DNA of 64,000 bases from Rhodococcus spongiicola (GCF_004011835.1 NZ_RKLN01000001.1:124001-188000), one strand, 5' to 3'; shown: positions 32,434 to 41,142, numbered from the stretch's first letter. Notes: a model not told the origin generated them from the letters alone. Numbers and translations: made by a program.

Positions 32434-32733
32434 ATGACGGAAGTAGGGCTCGATCAAGAGGTTTCCCTGAACTCGCACGGTGCGGACTCCCACAGCGCGG
32501 CACTCGCACGGATCACGCAGGGCTCGAGGTTCGCGATACGACTTCCGGTCGTCGGCGACGTCGGCGTTCCGCACCCCGATCAGTTGGCCTACTTCGCGGC
32601 ACTCGGGCTGCTCGCGGCGTTCGAGGTGATCGACTGGCCCGTCGCGCTCGCGATCGCTGCAGGGCACGTCCTCGCCGAGGACCACCGCCACCGCACACTG
32701 CGCGAGGTCGGTCAGGCGCTCGAGAGCGTCTGA
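32434..32733 (+). CDS. Small protein downstream of the P-type ATPase
   Basis: 99 residues: hydrophilic start, then DQLAYFAALGLLAAFEVIDW and PVALAIAAGHVLAEDHRHRT, one amphipathic membrane-like region. GAGG lies six bases before the ATG. It begins 11 bp after the ATPase stop, so it is likely co-transcribed. The VIDWPVALAIA segment echoes the small protein in front of the pump. Unknown function; possibly a pump accessory subunit. Confidence 0.72.
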   Translation: MTEVGLDQEVSLNSHGADSHSAALARITQGSRFAIRLPVVGDVGVPHPDQLAYFAALGLLAAFEVIDWPVALAIAAGHVLAEDHRHRTLREVGQALESV

Positions 32734-32815
32734 CCAGAAATCCAAGTGACACCACTCCACCTGCGACGCTAGATTTCGGGCCACTTCATGCAAAGCACGA
32801 GAGCGGAGGGGCCAT

Positions 32816-33400
32816 ATGCGAAAGCTCGTGTACTACGTCGGCGTCACCTTGGACGGCTGCATCGCCGGGCCAGACGATGAGATCGACTTCTTCCCGTTCA
32901 CCGACGCGATCGCGGCCTGGATCACCGATCGCTACCCCGAGACCATCCCGACGCATATGCGACCGGCCCTGGGATTGGGCGAGACCCCCAACCGATCGTT
33001 CGACACGGTCGTGATGGGCCGCGGGACGTACGCACCGGCCCTCGAGATCGGTGTCACGAACCCGTACGCGCACCTTCGTCAACTCGTGGTGTCCACGACG
33101 CTGGGAACCAGCCCGGACCCGGCGATCGAATCGATCGCGGACGATCCTCTCACCGCAGTGCGGAAGCTCAAGTCCGAAGAGGGCCTCGATATCTGGCTGG
33201 CCGGCGGCGGAAAGCTCGCGGCCTCGCTCCTCCCGGAGATCGACGAGTTGATCGTCAAGAGCTATCCGATGGTGGCCGGTTCCGGACGACCAATGTTCGA
33301 TGGCGCCTTTCAGCCGACCGCCTTCACTCGAATCGACCAGACCGCACTCGACGACGGCGCTTCTATCACGAGTTTCCGACGTTCGGCTACCATTTCTTAG
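32816..33400 (+). CDS. RibD C-terminal/DHFR-like reductase family protein
   Basis: 194-residue dihydrofolate-reductase-fold protein of the RibD_C family (YwjB/YyaP type), probably an NADPH-dependent reductase of unknown substrate. Seen: the N-terminal strand RKLVYYVGVTLDGCIAGPDD, VVMGRGTYAPALE, and LDIWLAGGGKLAASLLPEID, the cofactor-binding glycine turn. GGAGG precedes the ATG by eight bases. Its stop TAG shares one base with the GTG of the next gene, so the two are coupled. Confidence 0.88.
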   Translation: MRKLVYYVGVTLDGCIAGPDDEIDFFPFTDAIAAWITDRYPETIPTHMRPALGLGETPNRSFDTVVMGRGTYAPALEIGVTNPYAHLRQLVVSTTLGTSPDPAIESIADDPLTAVRKLKSEEGLDIWLAGGGKLAASLLPEIDELIVKSYPMVAGSGRPMFDGAFQPTAFTRIDQTALDDGASITSFRRSATIS

Positions 33401-34227
33401 TGGCCGGCAGCCAGAGGAAGCGGGTCGATGGCACCGCAATCGGCGGGGTGTCCGCAACGATGATGTGGACACTGCGTAACCGCGCCTTAGAGGCGTCGCG
33501 TCCGGACGGGACGTTTGACGATCCGCTGAGCGTGCAGCTCTACGAGACGATCGACTATCCGTACGAGAAATTCGGGAGACCGGATCAGTCGCACGCGCTG
33601 CGGGCCCGTGCCTTCGACGCGGAAGTGCGCTCGTTCCTCGCGGAGCACCCCGGCGGAACCGTTGTCGCCCTCGGTGAGGGACTCCAGACCAGTTTCTGGC
33701 GCATCGGCGACCCCGACGTGCGGTGGTTGTCGGTCGATCTTCCCGACGTGGCTGCCCTGCGCAAGCGACTCCTGCCGTCCGAGCCGAACGTCACGACGCT
33801 GGCGATGTCGGCGCTCGATCGGACGTGGATGGACCACGTGGACCCGGATCGCGGCGTGATGGTCACCGCGGAGGGTCTGCTGATGTACCTGCCGGCGGGG
33901 GAATCACTGAGGCTGATCACCGACTGTGTGCGACGGTTCCCGGGCGGCCGGCTCATCTTCGACTCGATCCCGAGGTGGGTGAGTCGGAAGACCATGAAGG
34001 GCTTGCGGCTCACGAAGAACTACACCCTTCCGACCATGCCCTTCCACCTGTCGGCCGCCGAGGCGGCGGTACTGCCCGAGCGGATCCCCGAGATCTCCTC
34101 TGCCCGTGAGGTTTCCCTACCCTTCGGGCGTGGGCTGTGGGGATCGAGACTACTTCGGAAGCTGGCTGACGCGCCGCCGCTGCGCAACGTGCGGCCCACG
34201 ATCACGCTGTGCGGATTCGCGGGCTGA
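33400..34227 (+). CDS. LCM-type S-adenosylmethionine methyltransferase
   Basis: 275 residues, leucine-carboxyl-methyltransferase fold (also called PPM or O-methyltransferase YktD-like). Seen: ATMMWTLRNRALEASRPDG, HALRARAFDAEVRSFLAEHP, SAM-binding GGTVVALGEGLQTSFWRIGD, the acidic ribose loop WLSVDLPDVAALRKRL, and VMVTAEGLLMYLPAGES. These are typical for methyl transfer to a carboxyl or hydroxyl of a small molecule; the acceptor is unknown. It begins GTG within the TAG stop of the reductase. The stop codon lies in the first of three 13-bp repeats. Confidence 0.85.
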   Translation: MAGSQRKRVDGTAIGGVSATMMWTLRNRALEASRPDGTFDDPLSVQLYETIDYPYEKFGRPDQSHALRARAFDAEVRSFLAEHPGGTVVALGEGLQTSFWRIGDPDVRWLSVDLPDVAALRKRLLPSEPNVTTLAMSALDRTWMDHVDPDRGVMVTAEGLLMYLPAGESLRLITDCVRRFPGGRLIFDSIPRWVSRKTMKGLRLTKNYTLPTMPFHLSAAEAAVLPERIPEISSAREVSLPFGRGLWGSRLLRKLADAPPLRNVRPTITLCGFAG

Positions 34228-34263
34228 AGTCCCCAGCTGAAGTCCCCAGCTGAAGTCCCCAGC
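34225..34263 (+). repeat. Three perfect 13-bp tandem repeats at a stop codon
   Basis: TGAAGTCCCCAGC occurs three times head to tail; the first TGA is the stop of the methyltransferase. It is 17 bp before the convergent response-regulator gene end. CCCCAGC near GCTG could form small hairpins, but no clear terminator is seen. Confidence 0.9.
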
Positions 34264-34280
34264 AGAGGGCGTCCGACCCG

Positions 34281-34925
34281 TCAGGATCGCAGGTGCGCGA
34301 GAACCGCGAGCACCCGACGGTGCCCGCTGTCCGACGCCGACAGGCCCAGCTTCGCGAAGATGTTGCCGATGTGCTTGCTGACCGCGGTGTCGCTGACCAC
34401 CAGTCTGCGGGCGATGTCGCCGTTGCCGAGGCCCTCGGCCATCAGCCCTAGTACCTCGGATTCGCGCGGGGTGAGCGTGCGGACCGGATCGTCGGCCCGC
34501 CGCCTACTCATCAGCTGCGAGATCACCTCGGGGTCCATCACCGTTCCGCCCTCGACCACCCTGCGCAACGCGTCGACGAACTCCTCGACCTTGCCGACCC
34601 GCTCCTTGAGGAGGTAGCCCACCCCGCCCGCTCCGCCGGACAGCAGTTCACTCGCATACCGGTCCTCGACGTATGCGGACAACACGAGCACGGGGAAGCC
34701 GGGGCGCCGGCAACGGGCCTCGATCGCCGCCTTCAATCCCTCGTTCGTGAACGTCGGCGGCATCCGGACGTCCAGGACGGCGCCGTCGGGTGGGTCCTGT
34801 TCGAACGATTTCAGGAACTTCTCGGCGTCGTCGACGGCGGCCGTCACCTCGATGCCGACGCTGCGGAGCAGGAGCGCGAGCCCCTCCCGCAGCAGCGCGT
34901 CGTCCTCCGCGATCAGAATCCGCAC
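34281..34925 (-). CDS. NarL/FixJ-type response regulator
   Basis: 214 residues. Receiver domain: acidic pocket ILIAEDDALLREGL, phospho-acceptor Asp52 in GAVLDVRMPP, PVLVLSAYVED, and YLLKERV with the conserved Lys. LuxR-type DNA-binding domain: TLTPRESEVLGLMAEGLGNG then AVSKHIGNIFAKLGL. GTG at 34923-34925 overlaps the kinase gene by 13 bases with GGAG six bases upstream; a much longer open frame on this strand is not used. Paired with the histidine kinase and probably regulates the divergent ABC transporter. Confidence 0.94.
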   Translation of the reverse strand: MRILIAEDDALLREGLALLLRSVGIEVTAAVDDAEKFLKSFEQDPPDGAVLDVRMPPTFTNEGLKAAIEARCRRPGFPVLVLSAYVEDRYASELLSGGAGGVGYLLKERVGKVEEFVDALRRVVEGGTVMDPEVISQLMSRRRADDPVRTLTPRESEVLGLMAEGLGNGDIARRLVVSDTAVSKHIGNIFAKLGLSASDSGHRRVLAVLAHLRS

Positions 34926-36184
34926 GGCAACTCCACCTCGAGTCGTGTCGGCCCGCCGGGCGGGCTGTCGACCGTCAAACTTCCTTCGAATGCCGAGACC
35001 CTGCGGCGAATCCCCGCCAAACCGCTCCCCGCGGTCTCGACCGCGCCACCGATGCCGTCGTCGAGGACGTCGATCACCAGCCACGCCGCTTGGTCGCCGT
35101 CGCGCGTCGCGATGGTGTCGTCGCGCGTCGCGATGGTCACCCGCACGTGCTCGGCGCCGCTGTGCTTGGCGACGTTGGTCAACGCCTCGGCGACGACGAA
35201 GTAGGCCGCGGCCTCGACCGCTGCCGGGGCCCTCCGTAGCCGTTCGACGTCGAGTACGCACGGTACCGGGCTGCGGCCGGCGAGGGCGGAGGCGGCACCG
35301 TCGAGTCCGAGTTCGTCGAGCACCGGTGGGTAGATGTCGTGTACGAGGGTCCGCAGTTCGGACAGTGCGTCCGATGCGGCGTCCTGCGCCCGGAGCAGCT
35401 GCGGGAGGGCCTGTTCGGGAGCCACTCGGAGGGAACGCTCGGCGAGCCCGAGCATCATCACGACGGCCACCAGTCGGTTCTGGGCGCCGTCGTGGAGGTC
35501 GCGTTCGATGCGGCGCAGCTCCGCCGCGTGCGCGTCGAGCGCCGCAGCCCGGCTCGCGGTCAGGGCAGAGACTCGTTCGGACAGTTCGACTTCCCGCCGG
35601 GGCGCGAGGAGGCGCGCCGCCAGGGCCGCTGCCCCACGCGCGATGAGCGGGATCGACCACCAGCCCAGGGCGACGTACCCGATCGCAACCAACGGCATCG
35701 GTGCCGCGCCCCACCACGACGTCACGGGGTAGATGCTGCTCACCGGCTCGTCCGCAGGCAGCATCCACCAGTAGAACGGGATCGCCAGGGAGTTGAGCGC
35801 ACCGACCGGCAGGGCAACCAGGAACATTCCGGCAACGGGCAAAACCAACGCGTGACTCGCCAACCACGCGAAGTCGCGACGGGTCGATGGTGCGGTCAAC
35901 AGCCTGAGCAGGTCGTCGAAGCCGGGGCGCTGCGGAATCGGCGGGTACCGTCCGGCGATGGCCGTACCGGTGAACCTTCCGGCCCGGATCCTCGCCCGCC
36001 CCGCCCACCATCTCAGCACCCGGACGTACACGGGCACCGCGAGCCAGCCCACGATGAGGATCAGCAATGACGCGATGACGATCCCGACCACGAACAGACC
36101 CAGAGATACGAGACCGGCCACGGACTCGACCGCGAGAAAGCCGAGGGCGCGCCGGCGCACCGCGAGCCGTCCGTTCCGATCCAT
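34913..36184 (-). CDS. Sensor histidine kinase, HisKA_3 (DesK/NarX type)
   Basis: 423 residues in the membrane. N-terminal helices about residues 13-45 (AVESVAGLVSLGLFVVGIVI) and a second cluster (ALVLPVAGMFLVALPVGALN; PLVAIGYVALGWW); then the dimerisation motif RRIERDLHDGAQNRLVAVVM with the phospho-His, and an HATPase domain (AEALTNVAKHSGAEHVRVTI; VLDDGIGG; GLAGIRRRVSAFEGSL). No large extracellular sensor, so the signal is probably sensed in the membrane, as in cell-envelope stress kinases. A 21-bp duplication repeats TIATRDD in the ATPase domain. The ATG at 36182-36184 was preferred; an upstream GTG/ATG adds 16 residues. Confidence 0.9.
   Translation of the reverse strand: MDRNGRLAVRRRALGFLAVESVAGLVSLGLFVVGIVIASLLILIVGWLAVPVYVRVLRWWAGRARIRAGRFTGTAIAGRYPPIPQRPGFDDLLRLLTAPSTRRDFAWLASHALVLPVAGMFLVALPVGALNSLAIPFYWWMLPADEPVSSIYPVTSWWGAAPMPLVAIGYVALGWWSIPLIARGAAALAARLLAPRREVELSERVSALTASRAAALDAHAAELRRIERDLHDGAQNRLVAVVMMLGLAERSLRVAPEQALPQLLRAQDAASDALSELRTLVHDIYPPVLDELGLDGAASALAGRSPVPCVLDVERLRRAPAAVEAAAYFVVAEALTNVAKHSGAEHVRVTIATRDDTIATRDGDQAAWLVIDVLDDGIGGAVETAGSGLAGIRRRVSAFEGSLTVDSPPGGPTRLEVELPCGF
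35099..35137 (-). repeat. 21-bp in-frame duplication in the kinase ATPase domain
   Basis: An 18-base string (GTCGCGCGTCGCGATGGT) recurs after 21 bp, so residues TIATRDDTIATRDG repeat seven residues. It falls in a loop between the N-box helix and the next strand of the HATPase fold. Confidence 0.85.
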
Positions 36185-36209
36185 CGACCCAGCATGCCCC
36201 ACTATCGGA

Positions 36210-36227
36210 CAGTTGTCGGTACAGCTG
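36210..36227. promoter_or_regulatory. Imperfect palindrome between kinase and ABC genes
   Basis: CAGTTGT, four bases, ACAGCTG: seven-base arms matching at six positions, in the 110-bp divergent gap. Candidate binding site for the NarL-type regulator. Confidence 0.35.
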
Positions 36228-36280
36228 ACCACACCATCGATCGGGTAGTGCGCCGGATGTTCCCTGCCGCCCGCTCTCCA

Positions 36281-36286
36281 TAACGT
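36281..36286 (+). promoter_or_regulatory. Candidate -10 box of the ABC transporter
   Basis: TAACGT ends nine bases before the ATG at 36295, so transcription could begin at or next to the start codon. The -35 region is weak (TGTTCC), which suits a promoter that needs an activator. Confidence 0.3.
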
Positions 36287-36294
36287 TTCGGGCC

Positions 36295-37065
36295 ATGTCC
36301 TCCTTCATCTCCGCCCCACCGATCGTGCAGAGTCCGCCGCGCTCGGCGGTCCGGCTCACCGACGTCCGCAAGACGTACCGTTCCGGGCGCACCCGGGTCA
36401 CCGCACTCGACCACGTCAGCGTCACGCTCGCCGCTGGTAGCTTCACCGCCATCATGGGACCGTCGGGCTGCGGCAAGAGCACCCTCCTGCACTGCGCCGC
36501 CGGTCTCGACCAGCCGACACGTGGCTCGGTCTGGCTTGGCGAGACCGAGATCACCGCGTTGAAGCCCAAGGCCCGCAGCGTGTTCCGGCGCGACAATGTC
36601 GGGTTCGTCTTCCAGGCCTACAACCTCATGGCGGCGCTGACCGTCGAGCAGAACGTGACCCTCCCCCTCCTGCTGGCCCGACGGCCCACCGACCGCACTC
36701 GTCTCGAGTACGTCCTCGCCGCCGTCGGCCTCGCCGACAAGCGGGACCGTCGTCCCGCCGAGTTGTCGGGCGGTCAACAGCAGCGGGTGGCGATCGCGCG
36801 GGCGCTCATCACGAAGCCGCACGCGGTGTTCGCCGACGAGCCGACCGGCGCCCTCGACAGCCGCTCCGCGCGCCAGGTCCTCGACTTGCTGCGACGCGCC
36901 ACCACCGAACTCGGGCAAACCGTCGTCATGGTCACCCACGATCCGGTCGCAGCCGCGCACGCTGACAGGGTCCTGTTCCTCGCGGAGGGGCGTCTCGTCG
37001 GCCACATGGATTCCCCCACCGTCGCGGCCGTCACCAACCACATGACCCATCTCGGGGAGTGGTGA
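36295..37065 (+). CDS. ABC transporter ATP-binding protein (MacB/LolD type)
   Basis: 256-residue ATPase. Seen: Walker A MGPSGCGKSTLLHCAAGLD, Q-loop FVFQAYNLMAALTVEQN, signature LSGGQQQRVAIARALITKP, Walker B AVFADEPTGALDSRSA, and switch His in VVMVTHDPVAAAHAD. The FQAYNL Q-loop is typical of exporters with FtsX-type permeases. Its stop overlaps the permease GTG. Divergent from the two-component genes, which suggests an envelope-stress or antimicrobial-peptide response like Bce modules; this is inference. Confidence 0.94.
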   Translation: MSSFISAPPIVQSPPRSAVRLTDVRKTYRSGRTRVTALDHVSVTLAAGSFTAIMGPSGCGKSTLLHCAAGLDQPTRGSVWLGETEITALKPKARSVFRRDNVGFVFQAYNLMAALTVEQNVTLPLLLARRPTDRTRLEYVLAAVGLADKRDRRPAELSGGQQQRVAIARALITKPHAVFADEPTGALDSRSARQVLDLLRRATTELGQTVVMVTHDPVAAAHADRVLFLAEGRLVGHMDSPTVAAVTNHMTHLGEW

Positions 37066-39581
37066 GCGTGCGTCGGCCTCGTCTGCGCGTGCTCGCACGT
37101 GCCAACATCCGCAGGCGCCCGGGCGGGTTCGTGGCGGTGTTCGTCGCGGTCTTCTGCGCCGCCCTGCTCACCTGCGCGCTCGGTGTGCTGTTCGAGTCAG
37201 GTATCCGCGGCGGCGTCCCCCCGCACCGCTATGCGGGAGCCGACGTCGTGGTCGGTGCGGCGCAGTCACTCGACGTCCGCGAGGACATCGACCCCCCGTA
37301 CGTCGAGCGCGCGTTGCTGCCGGACGCCGTCGTCGGAGAGCTGTCCAGTCTTCCGGGTGTTCGCGCCGCGGTGGGCGACATCAGTGTGCCGTTGAGCACC
37401 GACGACGGCACCGTGTTAGACGGGCACGGCTGGGCGTCGGCGGCCCTTGCGCCCTACCGGCTCTTGTCCGGGCGAGCCCCGACGTCGCCCGGCGAGGTCG
37501 TCGTGACCGGAACCGGCAGCGTAGGAGATCAAATCACCTTGCGGCACGGCGGGATCGGCAGCGACTACACGGTAGTCGGGATTGCCACGGCTCCTGCGCC
37601 CGAGCCGTCGCACCGCCCCGCATCCATCTTTCTGTCCGACCTCGACGCCCGCGAGATGTGGCCGCACGGTGATGCGGTGTCGGTGGTGGGGTTGTTCGCT
37701 GACGAAGGATTCGATGCGGCATCGCTGGCCGCCGCGGCCCGCGATGAACTCGCCGGACTCGATGTCCACACCTACACGGGCGACGCCCGCGGCGACGCGG
37801 AATACCTCGACGCTGGTGCGGCGCGCAACAACCTGATCCTGCTGTCCGGATCGTTCGCCGGACTGGCAGTGGCGATCGCGATGTTCGTGGTCGCGAGCAC
37901 GCTGTCGCTGTCAATTCAGCAGCGTCGGCGTGAGTTCGCGTTGTTGCGAGCCACCGGCGCCACTCCCGGTCAGGTGCACCGGCTGATCGGCAGCGAAGTT
38001 CTTCGGGTTGCCGGCGCCGCCGCACTTGTCGGGGTGGGCCCCGGGTACGCGCTCGCACAGGTGCTGCGGGCCCAGTTCGCAGCAGCCGGTGTTCTACCGA
38101 CGGACTTCGCGCTCGCGTACGGACCGTTGCCAGCCCTGGCCGGGGGGCTTCTGGCAGTGGTCACCGCTCGGATCGCCGCGGCTGTTGCAGCTAGACGCCC
38201 GGCCCGACTCGATCCCACTGAGGCCCTGCGCGAATCCGCCGTCGAACCCGGGTCGATCGGACCTGTCCGTCTGCTCAGCGGTCTCGTCGTCGCTGCCGGC
38301 GGCCTCTTCCTGTCGCTCCTCCCGGCCATGCTGCCGGGGCAGGCGGCGCTCGCGGGTGCGGGATCCTCCGCCGTGCTGCTGGTCATCGCGGCGGCGCTGT
38401 TGGGTCCGATCCTGGTGTCCGGCGCGATCCGATGGTTCGGCGGTCCCCTCCGCCGCAGCTCGTCGCCGACGCTCGTCCTCGCGGCCACGAACTCGGGGGC
38501 CGGGGCACGGCGTCTCGCGGCGGCGATCACCCCGCTGGCGCTCGTCGTCGCCATCGGTGCCGTGCAGCTCTTCGCGCAGGACACCGTCGCCGCCGCGGCC
38601 GACAAGCAGTCCCGCGACGGCACCACCGCGGACCTCGTCGTCACCGCTCCCTCCGGGATGGCGCCCGCACTGGTCGACGCCATCGCAGCCCATCCCGCTG
38701 TGCGCGAAGCCAACCCGATCACCCGTACGCAGGTCCTCTACGAGGTTGGTGGAGAGGCTCCGTACACCGAACCGTACTCGGCACAGGGCGTCGACCCCGC
38801 GGCGACGGAGTCGACCATGAATCTCGACGTCCGAGACGGCAGCCTCGGGCAGCTTGGCGACGGCACCGTCGCGCTCAGCACGGACGCCGCGTACGCGATG
38901 AGCGCCGACCTCGGCGACACGGTCCCGCTCCGGCTCGGGGACGGGACACTCGTCACCCCGACGGTGGTCGCGACATACAGCCGCGGCCTCGGCTTCGGCG
39001 AGGTCACGCTGCCGGCATCTCAGGTCCGGGCGCACACCACGACCGGGCTGGCCGACATGGTCCTCGTGTCGGTACAGCCCGGTCGGATCGATGACGCCCG
39101 CGCCGCGATCACCGCGATGGGCGGAGTCACGGTCTCGGACCGTACCGAGTTCGCCGTCGCCGGACAGGAGCAGCGCCGCGAGCAGGCTTGGGTGAACGTC
39201 GTCGCGCTCGCCGTGCTGCTCGCCTATCTCGCGATCGCGGTGGTGAACACGCTCGTGCTCGCCACCGTCGAACGCAGCCGGGAGTTCGCGCTGCTGCAAC
39301 TGGTGGGCTCGAACAAAGGTCAGGTTCGTCGCATGATGGGTGCCGAGTCGGCGATCGTCGTCCTCGTCGCAGCGGTCATCGGCTCGGTGGTCGCCCTCCC
39401 GCCGCTCGCCGGCGTCGCGGCGGCGGTCTCGGGGCGTCCGATCCCGAGCATCTCGCCCGCGGTCTACGCCCTGATCCTCGGCGTCGCCGCCGCGCTGGGT
39501 GCCGGCGCGATCGCGATTGCCACCCGAACCGCGCTGCGCCGAGACCCGGTGGCCGCTGCCGCCGGAGCCGGGCCTAGCTGA
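37062..39581 (+). CDS. FtsX-like ABC transporter permease
   Basis: 839 residues: one N-terminal membrane helix (FVAVFVAVFCAALLTCALGV), an extracellular domain to about residue 250, three helices, a second helix group about residues 400-470, a second external domain, and a final FtsX block (WVNVVALAVLLAYLAIAVVN; ERSREFALLQLVGSNKGQVR). The internal duplication of FtsX domains (RREFALLRATGATPGQVHRL and the C-terminal copy) is typical of the family. The GTG at 37062 overlaps the ATPase stop with GGGGAG five bases upstream; an adjacent GTG at 37059 is also possible. Its stop overlaps the convergent esterase gene by eight bases. Confidence 0.92.
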   Translation: MSVRRPRLRVLARANIRRRPGGFVAVFVAVFCAALLTCALGVLFESGIRGGVPPHRYAGADVVVGAAQSLDVREDIDPPYVERALLPDAVVGELSSLPGVRAAVGDISVPLSTDDGTVLDGHGWASAALAPYRLLSGRAPTSPGEVVVTGTGSVGDQITLRHGGIGSDYTVVGIATAPAPEPSHRPASIFLSDLDAREMWPHGDAVSVVGLFADEGFDAASLAAAARDELAGLDVHTYTGDARGDAEYLDAGAARNNLILLSGSFAGLAVAIAMFVVASTLSLSIQQRRREFALLRATGATPGQVHRLIGSEVLRVAGAAALVGVGPGYALAQVLRAQFAAAGVLPTDFALAYGPLPALAGGLLAVVTARIAAAVAARRPARLDPTEALRESAVEPGSIGPVRLLSGLVVAAGGLFLSLLPAMLPGQAALAGAGSSAVLLVIAAALLGPILVSGAIRWFGGPLRRSSSPTLVLAATNSGAGARRLAAAITPLALVVAIGAVQLFAQDTVAAAADKQSRDGTTADLVVTAPSGMAPALVDAIAAHPAVREANPITRTQVLYEVGGEAPYTEPYSAQGVDPAATESTMNLDVRDGSLGQLGDGTVALSTDAAYAMSADLGDTVPLRLGDGTLVTPTVVATYSRGLGFGEVTLPASQVRAHTTTGLADMVLVSVQPGRIDDARAAITAMGGVTVSDRTEFAVAGQEQRREQAWVNVVALAVLLAYLAIAVVNTLVLATVERSREFALLQLVGSNKGQVRRMMGAESAIVVLVAAVIGSVVALPPLAGVAAAVSGRPIPSISPAVYALILGVAAALGAGAIAIATRTALRRDPVAAAAGAGPS

Positions 39582-41142
39582 ACCCCATCGCCTTGTCTCC
39601 CCACGCGACACGCATCTCTCGATCCGGGTCGGCGACGAGGCTGTCACGGTGGTCGATCAGGAGCGTCGACCGGGTCTCCTCGGTGTACGGTGCCCAGTGC
39701 TTGGAACCGTCGAGCGCGGCCGGGACGGCGTGCCGCGCGAAGGCCAGCCAGCGTCGCTGCATGCGCCGAGCTACCTCGATCGCGCTCCTGCGACCCCCGA
39801 GCCAGAAGGTGGGATCCGGATTGAGTGTCCCGAAATTACCGAAAACATAGGGCAATTCGGTTGCGTGTGCGGCCCCGATGCGCGCTGCCTTGAGCATCGG
39901 TGTGGCGTGGTCGAAGCGATACATCCACGTCGGCGAGTGCCGACTGTGCGCGTCGGCCACCCACAGGGCCGGCATCCGGAAGGCTGCATCAGTTGTAATC
40001 GCCAACGCCCCTCGGGATTTCGTCGAATCCGGGTATGCGGCGGCGATCTCGGCCAGCCGCGCCGGAGACAACTCGGGATTGTCCTCGGCCAGACCGGCGA
40101 ACATCTGCTGGACGGCCTCGGAACTGACCGGCAGCAGTGACGAGCCGGTGAACTTGAAAATCGACGCCTCATCCTTGTTGGAACCGATGATCAGCGGGAT
40201 GCGGTGCGAGTATCCCCTCTGGAACGCCGTGACCGGATAGCGCGGGACCAGGTCGCGGTCGACGACCGGGGCCACGGCCACCGTGCCCGGCACCCGTGTC
40301 GGCACCTCGTCGACGAGAACGTCGCAGGCCTCGACCAGTTGGCCGACAGGCATGTCGAAGAGGTCGGTCGCGCGACCAACGGATAGGTCCAGGATCTCCA
40401 GGAACCGTCGCGCAACGGCCGCAGCCCGTTCGGCGCCGTACACCGACGTTGCCGGCGGGCTCTGCGCGATCGCACGATGGAACAGGCCCTCGGCCCTCGG
40501 CACCGTCATCAGTGTGGTGATAGATCCGCCACCGGACGATTCACCGAACAGCGTCACCTCGGCCGGATCACCACCGAACGCGGCGATGTTGTCGCGCACC
40601 CACTCGAGGGCCGCGATCTGATCCCGCAGGCCCAGATTCGACTCGAATGTGCGGTCCGCTGTCGAGAACGACGACAAGTCCAGGAAGCCCAGGGCCCCAA
40701 GCCGGTAGTTGAAGGTGACCACCACGACGTCACCGCGTTCGGCGAGCAGTCGGCCGTCGTAGACGGCCTGCGCAGAGGAACCCAAGCAGTAGGCGCCGCC
40801 GTGGACCCAGACCATGACCGGGCGTGGTTCGCCGTCGGGGAGCGGGGCCCACACGTTGACGGTCAGGCAGTCTTCGTCGATCCGCATCGACGGGTCGAGC
40901 GGGATGGAAGTGTCGTGGCCCTGAGGTGCCATCGCGCCGAACGCGCCGGCGTCGAGCACGAGGCTCCACGGCTCGGGCGGTACCGGGCTGCGGAAGCGCA
41001 ATTCTCCGGTGGGTGGGGCCGCGTACGGGATGCCCCTCCAGAAGAAGACCGAGCCCTCGGGATATCCGCGGACCGGTCCGAGTCGTGTCTCGACCACCAG
41101 TGCGTCGGGCTGCCTGAGCGCCCCCACCTCGACAACCTCCAC
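39574..41142 (-). CDS. Type B carboxylesterase
   Basis: Alpha/beta-hydrolase of 522 residues. Seen: oxyanion region VMVWVHGGAYCLGSS, catalytic serine in VTLFGESSGGGSIT, EDCLTVNVWAP, and GSNKDEASIFKF with the later catalytic acid and His region. No signal peptide is evident, so it is probably cytosolic. The GTG at 41140-41142 was chosen because GGAGGG lies eight bases upstream; a longer frame adds about 29 basic residues. Hydrolyses carboxyl esters; the natural substrate is unknown. It stands alone between the FtsX permease and the TPP riboswitch. Confidence 0.9.
   Translation of the reverse strand: MEVVEVGALRQPDALVVETRLGPVRGYPEGSVFFWRGIPYAAPPTGELRFRSPVPPEPWSLVLDAGAFGAMAPQGHDTSIPLDPSMRIDEDCLTVNVWAPLPDGEPRPVMVWVHGGAYCLGSSAQAVYDGRLLAERGDVVVVTFNYRLGALGFLDLSSFSTADRTFESNLGLRDQIAALEWVRDNIAAFGGDPAEVTLFGESSGGGSITTLMTVPRAEGLFHRAIAQSPPATSVYGAERAAAVARRFLEILDLSVGRATDLFDMPVGQLVEACDVLVDEVPTRVPGTVAVAPVVDRDLVPRYPVTAFQRGYSHRIPLIIGSNKDEASIFKFTGSSLLPVSSEAVQQMFAGLAEDNPELSPARLAEIAAAYPDSTKSRGALAITTDAAFRMPALWVADAHSRHSPTWMYRFDHATPMLKAARIGAAHATELPYVFGNFGTLNPDPTFWLGGRRSAIEVARRMQRRWLAFARHAVPAALDGSKHWAPYTEETRSTLLIDHRDSLVADPDREMRVAWGDKAMGFS

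Noticed and set aside
34926-36596. Long N-terminal extension in frame with the response regulator
   Set aside because: It covers the kinase gene in another frame; the real start is the GTG at 34925 after GGAG.
38094-39647. 517-codon frame on the minus strand opposite the FtsX permease
   Set aside because: Shadow of the permease gene; composition is Arg/Asp/Gly-rich with no domain or ribosome site.
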